Shown here: positions 23,601 through 35,109 of the stretch, piece after piece
Position numbering within the stretch: position 1 is the stretch's first letter
Layout of the letters: every line of letters starts with the position of its first letter
From: Moniliophthora roreri
Lineage: Eukaryota > Basidiomycota > Agaricomycetes > Agaricales > Marasmiaceae
Assembly (NCBI GenBank): GCA_001466705.2
Contig: LATX02000174.1
Span: 1 to 64,000 of the forward strand
Length of the DNA: 64,000 nucleotides
Direction of reading: 5' to 3'
The notes under the pieces: generated by a model
The model's input: the letters and a program-made list of their open reading frames with translations, nothing else
Database searches by the model: none
What the model was told of the DNA's origin: nothing
Program-made: the position numbers and the translations under genes

Positions 23601-25437
23601 CCAGTGAGTATATACTGGCTATATTAGAGCTAACAATGCTAACAAGCTACAGCTTTTCAACCTATACAAGCAAACTAAGTCATTTGCTGAAATTGCAGCA
23701 GAGAAGGGCTTTGTCAGAAACTTCAACACCTCCTGTACTTTGACTGTTGGCATGGATTTAAGGTGTGCCCAGAATATCTTTTATTTTATTGCAATCTGTT
23801 GATGTGGTAGTCTCAATCAACCAGCCCAATACTAGATAGCTTCCAGGCAAAGAAGATTGCCCTTGGTCGCAAAGTACTCCATTCTCCAACAGATCTTACC
23901 CAATCTCAATTCTTTTGGCTCGTTAGTCAACTTAGCGAGACTACTACCTGCAACATTGTCATATTTGATACTGTCAGTCGTCCAAGGCAGAAGAGGGGAA
24001 CCAATGTGATGGTCCAAAAAGAACCTTATCATTATGACTATGCAAAGCCTTTTATCTATCCAGCTGGCTTCCACTTCCACACAGTGAGTAATTACCTGTT
24101 ACTCCTCTTCATATTTTCTTATAAATATATTCATAGGCACCGGGAGAGACTGATGCTGAGCTTGTGGAGATGTACAAGCGAGGACTAATTGACATCGTTC
24201 TGACATCTGACAGCAATGTTTTTGCTCTTAGTGTGCTTTTGGTAGCTTGAGTGAATAGGTAAGTACAGTTCTACTTAGCCAGCAGCTTCTGTTTACTCCA
24301 GGAATAGCAAAGAAAGCAAGTGCTGGGCAGAACTCATTGTTGACCTATATGATGTCCCTCTCATCATGCAATCACTTGCCTTATCTCAAGAACAATTCAT
24401 CCTTTATGCTCTCATGGTAGGAAATGATTTGGACAAAAGCATTCCCAATTGCAGGCCAGTGCTTGCACTTGGTGCAGCACAAGCTGTTTCCATGCTGTTT
24501 CTGCAGCAATACAATCAACTCTTGAAGGCTGGGCACAAGAACAAGGTCACAAAACTGCTTTATCAACTCAAGTCAGAGATCATTCATATCATGAAGGAGA
24601 ATCCTGTCGGTACTCTTCCACACAAAGCCCCAGCAATTGCAGACTTTCTTCATACTCACAATTTCCCTCTCCGTGAGCCTCTTGACTCATTCGCTCACCC
24701 ACTTACATCTTGGACTCACTCACTCAATGGTCCACCTGCTGCACCCACCTGGAAACCAGTAATTTCAGATGTTCATGAATTGGTCCGGTGCTGTCAGTCT
24801 TCCTTAAAGTGGTCAAACAAGCAAGTTCTTGATAAGTTTCTGAATATGGTAAATCCAGGTATAATTACCCAGATGCTTTGCTTGATATATTCACTTCTTT
24901 CTCTAATCAACGAAAATTCTCAAGGTTGTTCTCCAGAAAGATGTATACTATGACTACCAAGATGGAACACTTCACATGGTGCAGGTAATGGCCAATTCAA
25001 CAGTGGAACCACAATGACATGTCACATATGAAGTGGTATTGATGGAGCCACAGCCCATTCCCTTCTCCCCTGACAATCTCTTCATAGGACAAGGATTTGT
25101 ACAGGCTGTCTTTTCCATCACCAACCTCATGCAACAGGTTCTCTTGGCCCTCAATCTTCATCAGGCATTGCACTATGCAACCATACAGATGTGAGTTCTG
25201 AAGGTACTCCTATTTTCAGCAACACATCCAAGTCGTTATGGACATCTGTTACATCAACTGCCTGCACCTCATGCAATTTCCCCAATTGAGATTGACTCAG
25301 ACATAGAATCAGTAAACAGAGCAACACAATCTGACATGGAAATAATCTCCATCCACAGCTCAGATAGTGATGCTGACATCAAGTTTGGAGAGGTTATGAT
25401 TCATTCCAATTACATTGATCTCACTGTTAATACCTGA
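23600..25437 (+). pseudogene. XPG/FEN1-like (Rad2 family) PIN-domain nuclease, one or more lesions
   Basis: Order of recognisable segments: EIAAEKGFVRNFNTSCTLTV (N-region), SETTTCNIVIFDTVSRPRQK with KRGTNVM, AGFHFHT then after an intron APGETDAELVEMYKRGLID and IVLTSDSNVFAL (XPG-I acidic residues E and D), and ALSQEQFILYALMVGNDLD (XPG helix-hairpin region). The tail is acidic and ends SNYIDLTVNT. This is the basidiomycete PIN-like structure-specific nuclease family. An in-frame TGA sits just after VFALSVLLVA, before a clean intron (24259-24300). The rest of the frame is open across it, so decay is recent or the stop is a sequencing error. Same strand as the recombinase. Confidence 0.75.
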
Positions 25438-25683
25438 CTGATATTAAAGGGACAAATATATATTATGATATGTATTTTTTACTGTATCATGGCCTGAAAA
25501 TATAGTACAGGACAAAGATATATATGTACATACATTAATTCTGAAATGTAGCAAAAGTAATCAAGTTCGAGCGAAACCTTCATTGCTCGTCACCACTGCT
25601 TCCTGACCTAAATCTCAGCTCTTCTTGCTTTTCCTCTTCTAGAAATCAGCTCCATTCTGCTCATCATCCTGCATATGTTGCTT

Positions 25684-26640
25684 TCACAAGATCCCCGTAA
25701 TATGAGTCCAACTCATCCAAACATTTGTGCCAGAACCATCAAGTGTTGAGAACTCATCCCAAAAGTTCTCAGGTGTCAATTTAATGTAGTGTTTGGCAAC
25801 CCACTAGAGTAAAGCATTAGTATCCTGAGTTGGTAATCATAGAATTTCAGCTTATCTTCCACTCATTTAGTGCCTTTCTAAGCAACTTTCCAAGCTTGAA
25901 CAGCATGGGCCAATACATAATGGGAATGCCCCAGCCTTGAATCTTGACATCACATGAATCTGTGTTAAAAAACTCATACTGGTCACTCCATGTTTGGCTG
26001 AGCTTTTCAACATTGTCTGAATAAGATAGTGCCTTGCTGTTCAGATCCTGAGATTCTAGCTCTAACTGTGTGAACTGCAACAGGGGTCCTTTGAACAGTT
26101 TGAAAGTTCTAAACTCGCCTCCATAGTTTGTGTTGAGGCTGAATGGTACAAGTACACATGAAGCCAAGGCCAAGTCCAGTTGTGAAATGAGTTGGATGCT
26201 TTGATTGACATTACATCTGGAAAGTGTTATTGTTGGGTTTGTGGAATGACCTGATGTCATTGATCCCATGGAGTGAGCTGACATTGGTGTGGGTTCAGCA
26301 GTGATTGATAGTTGAACAAAATGGGACAAAACAGGCGGTACCTGTGCCAAGTGACTCGGGATAGGTGGCACAGTGTATACTGGTGTTGGCTGCATTGCAT
26401 GAGAAGATAATGGCATATGTGGGCAAGAGAATGCCAATGGCTGGATGATATGGGACATGGTGTGTGTCGGTTCAATGGATGAAAGCTGACCACCATTCGG
26501 AACTGGTTCAGATGAGGGTAGTGTTGCTTGAGCTTGAAGCAATTGTTGAATGCTGGTAAGTTGATCCACAACATATTGACCTCCAAACATCTGAAGAACA
26601 GTTAGACAGAAGAAAGTAGTCTAGAAAATATACTTACAGG
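25684..26640 (-). CDS. Ser/Pro-rich hypothetical protein
   Basis: The main exon (26590 leftward to 25847) encodes 247 aa. An N-terminal third is rich in S, P, H and M (SSEPVPNGGQLSSIEPTH, PVYTVPPIPSHLAQVPP), followed by a more ordered part (GGEFRTFKLFKGPLLQF, GWGIPIMYWPMLFKLGKLL). A second segment (YIKLTPENFWDEF) after an AG acceptor near 25820 may be its last exon, ending at 25684. Family not recognised. It could be cargo of the neighbouring recombinase element or a host orphan. Intron donor and true start are uncertain. Confidence 0.4.
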
Positions 26641-27161
26641 ATGAACCTTCAGCTTTGAGGGATTCTCGAAATGAGTGGGTTTTGGTGAGCAGGGCCTTGT
26701 CAGGTATCACTGACAAAAATCTGCTGCCTATGAAGCTTTTAGACATTTATTGAGTCACCTAAAAAGGTTTTGGCTCTTACCCATGTAATTAGCTTTCCCT
26801 GCCTCCCTACACTGGAACTTTGTTCTCCTTGACTGATGCTCTGAGTAGTACCTTAACTTAACTACTCCTCACAATGCTTATGTGACCCTTTAAGTTCCTT
26901 CTTCTTTCCACCAGGCACATTCTGTGGTCCTTTATGAGTCCATCAAGCGCCAGCTTTGAGCCTAAGTGAATGGTTGAGTTATGGCTCATCACAATTTCTA
27001 TACCATGTAACATACAGTGTCCATTGGTCTCAATTTTCACTGAAAGATTTCAGTCTATCTCAGAGAACCCCTATGTTTCCACTGACTCCAAGCTTATATT
27101 TCTTGCAGAGCTGCTTGAGTTTGTTCTTGCAAAATGTGGATGAAAATCTATAGCTTAAAAG

Positions 27162-27566
27162 TCAGTGAGTTTGAAACTGGATAGAATGCAAGGTTACACA
27201 CATCTTGTGCTTATCAATCTCTCCATCTTCATTGCCAGGAAACTCATATTCAGCCTCTTCACTTATATCTCCAGAGCTTTTCCTCATCAGTGCAAATGCT
27301 TGACCAATTGAGTGCCAAATCAACTGAATGAATATCAGAAGAGTCACAAAGATGATCAGGTAGCTGATGATTATGACTCCCACTCCAGAATTTGGCAATG
27401 TGAGGGTTGCGAGATCAGTGAAGGCATTGACATTGCTGGCAGATGGAAAGGTTTCACCATAGTTTGTAGTTGCTAGAGATCTGAGATCTGAGAGATTAGC
27501 GAGACAGATCAAACAGGTAAGTGTGACAAGGTGAAAATAAAATTTATTGCTCAACGCTAGAGACAA
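27162..27566 (-). CDS. Small predicted membrane protein, unassigned
   Basis: An open frame of 134 codons. It has an N-terminal hydrophobic stretch (HLVTLTCLICLANL) that could be a signal anchor, a Ser/Thr/Asn-rich middle, and one strong transmembrane segment (VIIISYLIIFVTLLIFIQLI). The C-terminal side is acidic (SGDISEEAEYEFPGNEDGE). No family recognised. No introns are needed, but a splice donor-like tail means the end may differ. Confidence 0.35.
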   Translation of the reverse strand: MSLALSNKFYFHLVTLTCLICLANLSDLRSLATTNYGETFPSASNVNAFTDLATLTLPNSGVGVIIISYLIIFVTLLIFIQLIWHSIGQAFALMRKSSGDISEEAEYEFPGNEDGEIDKHKMCVTLHSIQFQTH

Positions 27567-28061
27567 CGGCAGTGAGAGGATCTAAACACGTGTTGTTATT
27601 TGTCCAAGGGAAGGTCCAACAAACACAGCCAATGCCAGACATCACAAAAGACATCAGCTATCACACTGTCACTGCTTAGCAGGCAAACTGCTCCCATCAC
27701 TATGACATCCTTGTCTTTCCTCAGAGAGAAGTGAAACGCAAGTGTACTGTTTTGCAAAAAAAAAATAGCACCAAACTGGTGCTTATTTCAGATCTACTAT
27801 TACATTTACTATTACACCAGACAATGCTATCAATCCATCTAGATCAGACACTGCCTGCAAGTCAGCTGTCCATTCATACCTTGAGATGAAAAGAAGTGCA
27901 CATACTATATGACATTATCACAAAAAGAGATCTCTGGAATGACATTCAGCAAAGAGTGCCTCTCTCCAAGCATCAGACAAATGGATTGCGAATGTGCCTG
28001 TATGAGATTAGAAACATTGGTTCAGATGCGAGACACATTAATTCACAAGGCCAGGTTGTTA

Positions 28062-29166
28062 TTAGCCTGAAGAGTACAGTGTGAGCCTTGAAGCAATTCT
28101 CAATATAAGAAAACTGGCACATACCAAGAATGTGCAAAAGGCATCATCTAGCTTCCTTTGAAGCTGGCCCAACTCATCCTTCATGTCTTTGGCAGAAAAC
28201 ACCTCAGTGAAGTGATTGCTCGTCGACTTTTGCAGCTGTTGCAGCATGACTGCTATATCATCAAGGGCCCTGCAAGGATCAGTCAGTAAGAATTCTCCAG
28301 ATTGAAAGGAGTATGAACATATGACTGTAATGGTTGTATACTTCTTCCAATCACAGCAGATTCTTCAGGTGGTAGGTTCTCAGTACCATTGAGGCTCTCC
28401 TTCAGCTCATTCATCATGCCTTTGACATGTTCGCCAAGTCTAAGTGCCTCATCTTTATTGCCCTTGGCAGTCTACACCAAATAGTGAGTCAAAAAAACAC
28501 AATTCAGAGACAGTGAAGGACAACGAACCTTGGCAAGTTCAATAATTTTGGCTACAACAGTAGCTACCACCTTTAAAGGTCCAAAATCCATCTCTTCTCC
28601 AACAGCAACAAGTACCATGCTAGTATGTTCAGCTGCAGTAAGTGCTATGTTCACTTTCGAGGACGGGGGCCGAGTCAACTAGGAAGCATTTTAGGCCAAC
28701 CTGCAGATGGGGAACAACTCTGAAAGTGAGCACACCTGAAGAATTTTATATGCCTTCTTCACTTTACTTGCATTCGCTGAAGCGAGCCTGGTGAAAGCTC
28801 CAATCAAACCTCGGGACAAGCTAGGGTTCTCTATGTCTTTCAAGAATTCTTCCAAGGCCCTGTGGAATGATAATGTAAGAATGAGATATAGTGTGAGGCA
28901 GCTAAGAGATGCACTTATAGAACGGGTGATATGGAACAGAGTCTATCGTATAAGCAGAATTATCGCTGATAAGCTTGTTGACCCAAGATGTAACCAATTC
29001 TACTAGTTTCTTCTTGCTCGATTTGGCAGCCTGGTGTGCTAGATAAGTGTCCTATAGACCACAAAAGTACAATAGCCCTCACCAAAATATCTAGCTGGCC
29101 ACAGAGCTGCAGAGGGTTATTGCTTTGCATGATGGTTTCTGTGGGTTGAGCATTCAGGAGGGACAT
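28062..29166 (-). CDS. MLKL/HeLo-like four-helix-bundle protein, tandem copy 1
   Basis: Exon 1 starts at 29166 and contains SNNPLQLCGQLDIL. A spliced segment then reads SSKKKLVELVTSWVNKLISD. Later exons include HTSMVLVAVGEEMDFGPLK and LQQLQKSTSNHFTEVFSAKD followed by KDELGQLQRKLDDAFCTFLV. The pattern (helix, then FxxRF/KD, then L..LLDDAxxxFLV) resembles the Cbl-N/MLKL N-terminal helical bundle seen at the front of many fungal cell-death and NLR-type proteins. A close relative lies at 30066-30898. Exon borders are partly guessed and no C-terminal effector or NTPase domain is visible. Confidence 0.5.
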
Positions 29167-29169
29167 AGC

Positions 29170-30065
29170 AACAACATAGGTTGAGGTGGGGGAGAGGTAA
29201 TGATGGGCAAGTAGCAGACAATTCTAGGAATAATACTGTTGAGTGAGGGCTATGCACAACCTTCACTGCTGGAGGCTGTCCCAATGGTTCTCAAGCACTA
29301 ACGGAAAGAGAACTGTCATGCAGCGACCCCAAATACAGCTGTACTTGGGCTCACGTTATGTTTCTTGACATTGCAGGTCTTCAGAAAAGCTGTGAAAAAT
29401 GGTGATTTTGCAGTCCTTTGCTTTTCAAAAGCTGTTGAATACTGCCTATTCCAGATGGCAGTCTTGCAACGTCCTAGTGGCAAAATGATGAGTAAATACC
29501 CCTGTATCAGTGAATAAAGCAACAGCATTGAAGAATTATAGCCACAGTATCTCTTCTAGAAATACCCAAAAAGTGATAGCAAAGTGATAATTGATAATCA
29601 CAGCATACACTCATGCCTGTTATATTCCCACCAACCCCAGATCCCTTCTTCCAAACCCTTACAATTTCCTGGTGTCAATTGTTGGGCCAAAGTTTTGTGG
29701 AGTCCACTGTGCTTGCTGGGTTTTGAGATGAAGGTGACAGAGAAAGTTTGCCATTATTGTTGCTCACATAAGCATTTGACCATCATGACCAGAGGTGCAA
29801 AAGATGTTGTTATAGTAAAGGTTTGTCAATTCTGAATGTATTACGCTAAAAATTAGTATATATCTAAGCCTGTAATATTTCCAAGTTTCAGAATCTTAGA
29901 GAGAATATTGGTTGAAGCTGACTATTGCTGACGAAGAGCCCTTCAAATGGTGGGCAAGTGCACTGTGCAAACACAAACTAACTGGGATATCTTGTAAATG
30001 CTGTAATATAGACAACTATAGTCTATCGATATCTCAGCACTTCTGTCTATTCTGGGTACAGGCAC
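29170..30065. other. Spacer between the tandem helical-bundle genes
   Basis: Short open frames only (for example minus 29316-29528), none recognised. It may contain further exons of copy 2, since that gene runs leftward into this interval. Confidence 0.3.
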
Positions 30066-30898
30066 CTATCTAAAAAAAAAAACCAAACTGTGGAAGCGTG
30101 CATCATTGTGTGAAGAGGAAAGGTGCACATTCAGCTTCTCTATTGGTAACAGCTCTTCAAGAGATGCCCCTCCATCTGGGTTCTTGGAGTCTGAATCAAC
30201 CTGAGTGACATGAGTCCTCAAACTCGACATTTTGAGTTGTATAGCAAGGACACTATTAGTCTGTGTGCAAACGAGTGAGAAACATTGAGAAATGAAGATG
30301 AATCCACATACCAGAAACGTCAACTGTGCATCATCTAATAACACCCTTAGCTGGGCCAGGTCATCTTTCCTGTCCTTCACAAAGAGAAGTTCTGTAACGT
30401 GATGGTACTTTGACTTCTTCTGCATTTGCCAAAGTGTTTCCAGGATTGCTTTGAGAGTGATAGCAGAATGCATCAGAAAAAGTTGTGATTCCGGGTGGGA
30501 TCACAGCTTCTTTGCATTCACTCTGTGTCATTGTGTAAGACCTGCAGTCCAACGTCAAAGCAAGCTTGGCTTCTCCAAGTCCTTTATAACTTTCTTGAGT
30601 GCACTAATATCGCATGTGAGATCATGGTTGTATGATACTCGGGAGCTTGAAACACACTCATAGAAGGGTCAATGATGCTCTATTTCCGTGGTATGTCCAG
30701 GTTCGATCTCTTTTAGTTTGACAACCATCTTTGCAGTGCTCTTCACTACTTTCTTGTTCTTGCTCGATATTCCAGTGTCATACTAGTATATTGTGAATTG
30801 AGCATTCTGATTCCTACAAGAATGATCTGATGCACCAATTTCACAAGATAGTCACATAGCTGAAAAGGATTGTTACTGGATTGTGCACTATTAGCCAT
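30066..30898 (-). CDS. MLKL/HeLo-like four-helix-bundle protein, tandem copy 2
   Basis: It starts MANSAQSSNNPFQLCDYLV at 30898, matching the start of copy 1, then SSKNKKVVKSTAKMVVKLKE after an intron. Further segments are TLDCRSYTMTQSECKEA, LKAILETLWQMQKKSKYHHV, TELLFVKDRKDDLAQL and VLLDDAQLTFLV. Homology to copy 1 is clear over the whole length, so the pair is a tandem duplication. Like copy 1 it shows the four-helix-bundle pattern. Several short frames suggest either many introns or partial decay. Confidence 0.5.
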
Positions 30899-31050
30899 GA
30901 ATGGTGTTTGAGAGCAAGAGGGATGCTTTAAGCATAGATGGGGGTTTAATGGAAGGAATGGTGTGGCAGCAAGGGATCTGAGAAATAAAGCTGTTGAGAG
31001 CCACATGGAATCCTCATTGCTAAAGGGTATCTGTATCTAGTCTCAGGTAC

Positions 31051-31105
31051 CCAGACTGACAATACTACCTGACGCTCACAAGTGATGTGGTAGTATGTAG
31101 TCTGG
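31051..31105. repeat. 55 nt structured hairpin, copy 3
   Basis: CCAGACT/AGTCTGG outer stem, ATACTACC/GGTAGTAT middle stem, TCAC-AA-GTGA tip, internal loop CTGACGC/TGT. The outer stem and loop match copy 1, while the middle stem differs in sequence yet is again perfectly paired. Confidence 0.65.
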
Positions 31106-32280
31106 AACAATTTCACAGTAACAAACTGCAGGTGTTTTTTTGTATTAGGTAATCACCTGTTCCCTGCCTTTATCATATCGACCACAACCACTGTACACCA
31201 TATACCATCCAATACATCAAATTTTTGTTGAAGCACTGTACCTGTACTATACTAAACTAGGAACATTAGGAACACTAGTTAATGTATTACTTGCATCTGT
31301 GATCAACTATGGAACTTACAAAGTACGTTCCTGAACTTCTCCGGAGCTTGCACTACAGTCATAGGAGTGCTCCCTCGTCCAGTAGGAGTATTGTAGCCTC
31401 ATGCACAATACAGTAGAACACATGTAGAATTCATGTATAGTTCCTTCCGCTGTCAGAGGATTGAATTGTGTCTTTCCAAGACACATTATTCTTGGATACT
31501 TCGTCTCACAAGTATTCAGTAGCTTACATCCATAGCTTACTAGGTTTCTCCGTCTATCTACGGAACTTATCCTTTAGAGTAGTATAAAAGCAAGCATGTA
31601 TGTAGCTACATTCCTTAGTTCAATTTACATTGACTACTCTGCACATCGCACCTCTACAACCCTCAAGGTTATAACAAGTTCTCGTACAAATGTGAGTTGA
31701 GCACATTCCACTGCGCTTTACGTCTCCGTTCTGTCTCAACATGGTCCGGGTACCAGGCTGTACTGACTTGGCGACTGTACAGCGAGACGGTGAGTCTGAT
31801 AATGCGGTTCCCAGTTCCCAACCTTACGCATCGCAATGCAAGCCAAGTTTCTGACGGAAACCGACAGCTGGAGATGGTATACGTCGGCCATTGTCGCCTT
31901 TTGACACAGTGGAGATGTGCCTTCCTTCGTCAGAGCACAAGCACAATAATTGCCGATTGAGATCACTTCGAGTTTCAGCCGAGAGTGCGACATTTCAGTA
32001 TTCGGAACGTATGGAATGCCAGTGTGGTCACTGCCAACAACGAGACCATAAACAAGGAGGCAAGCGAAATCAGAAGCAGCCTTGTCTAGGATCTGAGATA
32101 CTGCGGGACGGGGAACGTGTGATTCTATCTGCACACAGAAGCCTCTTCTATATTGCAAAAGAGGCTGGGTGATATCGGAATATGCATCAGGATTTGCCTG
32201 TGGTAAGCGTAAATAAGATCGTTCTGAAGAGTTTGCAAAGAGCGCACCTGCAGGCACTGTAATACATGCTCAAGTTGCCT
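31106..32280. other. Region left of the Plavaka-class element, LTR-like patch and a doubtful open frame
   Basis: 31560-31690 has a TATA-like GTATAAAAGC followed by a TC-rich leader, as seen in LTR R/U5 regions; no partner LTR is found. A minus-strand frame at 31736-32257 (173 codons) has no recognised family and overlaps plus-strand frames, so I do not call it as a gene. CpG content rises across this stretch. Confidence 0.3.
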
Positions 32281-32580
32281 CATCAGTGAAATGGACACCT
32301 AAAAATATTGGAATAAAATGAGTGAAATACGTTATAATGGCCAAAATACGTTATAATCATTACGGCGTATTTTAATGTAATATAATTGTTGTTCCTTTAT
32401 TTTAATGGATTAAAATGAACCAAAATGGTTATAATGTATTCTGGCTATTATAATGTATTTCGGCTATTATAATGTATTCTGGCTATTATAATGTATTTTG
32501 GCCATTATAACGTATTTTGGCCATTATAATGTATTTTGGCCATTATAATGTATTTCGCCGTCAAGGATCCCAGTGACCCT
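32281..32580. repeat. Left end of Plavaka-class element with TTATAATG subterminal array
   Basis: Begins CATCAGTGAAATGGACACCT, then a tandem of about 18-20 bp units of the form TTATAATGTATTTTGGCCA and variants. The same start occurs inverted at the right ends near 44397 and 53560. Dense subterminal arrays are a hallmark of CACTA-superfamily transposons, to which Plavaka belongs, where they bind the transposition proteins. Confidence 0.75.
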
Positions 32581-32926
32581 GTCACCAGACCCGGCCACAT
32601 CACATTCAGACATATATAGAAACCAGTTAACACATTGAATAATCTTGATCATACTACAAACATGATTGTACATCCATCCTATACGTATCCCGCATTATTA
32701 CCAGTCCGGTATCCCTCTACAAGTAGCAATACAGCAAACTCTAAACACGAATATGTAGCATAAGAGTCCAAACACAAGTACGCAGCATAAGGGTCCAAAT
32801 ACAAGTAGTATTATAGCAGAAGTCCAAAAACGAATAAGCCGAATGAAAAAGTCCATGACAATCCTATAAGCCAGGGATTAATCAGCTTGAATATCAAACG
32901 AAGTAAAGTCAGAAAACTCGCTTTAG

Positions 32927-34985
32927 TTATTCTTCATCGTCTGGAGAATTGTAGACTTCCCACTGTGGCGTTGGTAAGTATCCACCCTCGTCGTCGTCTT
33001 CTCCACCCTCCTCATCATTGTCTCCACCCTCCTCGTCGTCTTCTCCACCCTCCTCGTCGTCTTCTCCACCCTCGTCGTCGTCTTCTCCACCCTCGTCGTC
33101 GTCTTCTCCACCCTCGTCGTCGTCTTCTCCACTCTCGTCGTCGTCGCCTCCACCCAACTCATCGTCTCCACCCTCAAAGTTTGGATTATCAGAAAAAGAA
33201 GGCGAGAGCCTACTCGTAGCACGACGCCTCGGGGGAACGTTCGAACCATTGCTGGCTCTTGGTCTCTCCTTGGGATTGTTGGCAGCATCATTTGACGTGG
33301 CCGCTTCTGACTCTTTCTGCTTCCTCTTCTCTGCTGCTCGCTCAAGTCTCTTCTGTTTCATCTTGCTTACACCGCTTTCTTCGCGTGGATCCTCACGAGT
33401 TTTCGCTGCTTGTCCAAGACCAGCCTCCGATCCGTATACCCTTCTAAAATGAAGTGTTAGCGACCAAGTCGTGTAACCACTATGAGAAGACTTGCTTGTT
33501 GAAATTGCCAATGACGACGGTCCGCCAATCCCCTTCATCTTTCAAATCATTGATATCCTCGTCTTCTTCAATCTTGAAGCCGTCGATAACGTTATAATAG
33601 AAACTTCTCAAGTCGAAGTTGCCGTCTACTTGAATCCACCCTACTTCCTTGCACAAGGCGAGGTAAACCTAGACACAAATGAATAAGGGCTCATGTAGTA
33701 GATCGCCACGTACTAGTACTTCGCAATATGCGATAACCTGGGGGTTTGTTTTCAGCTCAAGGATGCGAGCGACGCACCAGCCTCGTGGGGCGGGGGGTTC
33801 GACCATCACTGACTTTTTTCCTGTGAAAAGGCACCTTGCCGTCTAAGACTGGACTTTAGTGTCCACCATGATGAGAATGAGTTTCGACTTAACTCTATAA
33901 ACAAGATGGCCTTCATGAATGCCTGTTTCATAGTCGTCATCGGCAGCCATCGCATCTTTGCGCATCTCCAAGTTGTATAAAAAATTTGGCAGCTCATCGC
34001 TGCGAAGTTCGATGGTACGGTCTCGCATATCAGTCACCACCCTTGGTCAAGTTTCAGCATATGTAACAATCAAATAGAGGTATTACTTGCTTTTCAGAGT
34101 CATTGGCGGTCGACAAAAAAGCCATTGAGAAGTATTCAACAGGCGCAAATAATTTGCAAATGTCTACGCTTGAGAGTCCTCGTACACTCTTGTCACTTGG
34201 CGGAAGTGGATTCGATAACAAGTCCACATAAGGGTTCGGCATTAACCAAGATGGAATCTCGTACGCCAGCCGGTTGATATCGCTAGAACGCACTGCTGAC
34301 ACCTCGGAATCCATCTACTTTATCATCAGATTCGCTTTGCATCCATATAGGGAAATACACAGCTCACCTCTCTAAGGATTACATCGTACTCATGATAAGA
34401 CCTTAGACGCTCGGCAAATTTGAAGAACGTGTCGATGACTGGGCAATACGCAATTAAACTCTTGTAGTTTGCAAGCATTCGATCTTCTTCCGGTTTGCTT
34501 CTGAAGGGCAATTAGACAATCTGAACGAGTCAAAAAAATGAACGTACAATTGCGTTGTTCCAATGTCCAAACCGTCGACGTCCGGCAAATGTTTCCTAAA
34601 CCTTTTGCTTTTGACCATTACCCAGGAGACGAGATAAGTGATTGACATGAACATGTCGATCGCTCGAACGTAATACTTTGACGCTCGCATGAGACCTGGG
34701 GCACCGGTAGACAGACTTTTAAGCTCTTCGCTGAAAATGAATTAGACACTGATCGATAAATAAGATATGAGAAAACGCACTCTTCAATACCCTTTTGAAT
34801 TCCTCTACTGATAACGGCTTCGAGGGCACTGGTAACCAGTGAAATGCGCTTCCCTGTTCCCTTACTCTGGGGCACTTCTTCCTCTTCCTCATCGTCTTCA
34901 TCCTCATCGTCATCGTCTTCTTCATTCTGACACGCTTCAGGTTCACGTGGGGCTTGAACTGGGTGGGAGTTTACTGCCCTTGTCT
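32927..34985 (-). CDS. DUF6698-family protein with acidic repeat tail
   Basis: Exons on the minus strand give an acidic start (NEEDDDDEDEDDEEEEE), KRISLVTSALEAVISRGI, ASKYYVRAIDMFMSITYL, MLANYKSLIAYCPVID, VRSSDINRLAYEIPSWL, DKSVRGLSSVDICKLFAP, DELPNFLYNLEMRKDAM, GIHEGHLVYRVKSKLI and SFYYNVIDGFKIEEDEDIND. These follow DUF6698 order (ARSDD, RGF..LL.P, FLY, FY..I..F). The C-terminus has a basic coil, then the DDDEGGE array. A K/R-rich 5' exon (DDKRRPPKRQR) may precede it near 35000. DUF6698 has no established function and is highly expanded in basidiomycetes. Transcribed toward the left end, away from the transposase. Confidence 0.7.
32985..33150 (-). repeat. In-frame DDDEGGE repeat
   Basis: Tandem 21 bp units (plus strand CTCGTCGTCGTCTTCTCCAC) encode GEDDDEG repeats at the end of the DUF6698 protein. 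It is a coding minisatellite and is likely to vary in length between copies. Confidence 0.8.
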
Positions 34986-35109
34986 ACTCGTTGCCTCTTT
35001 GGAGGTCGCCTCTTGTCATCACGAGATGTTGGACGCGTCCCAGTTCCATTTGTCGTCAAGTGCAAACTGAACAACTAAACTGCGCATCCCCGTCAGCACG
35101 GCTAGGAAC

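Noticed and set aside
25847..26590. Assigning the Ser/Pro-rich protein to a transposase family
   Set aside because: No catalytic motif could be found; left as hypothetical.
31736..32257. Minus-strand 173-codon frame as a gene
   Set aside because: No recognisable domain, competing frames on the other strand and no supporting splice or promoter signals.
32281..32580. CRISPR-like array at the TTATAATG repeats
   Set aside because: Units are contiguous and degenerate without unique spacers, at a eukaryotic transposon end.
32887..33219. Plus-strand frame with HPPRRLLHPRRR repeats
   Set aside because: It is antisense to the acidic DUF6698 tail and reflects the 21 bp coding repeat.
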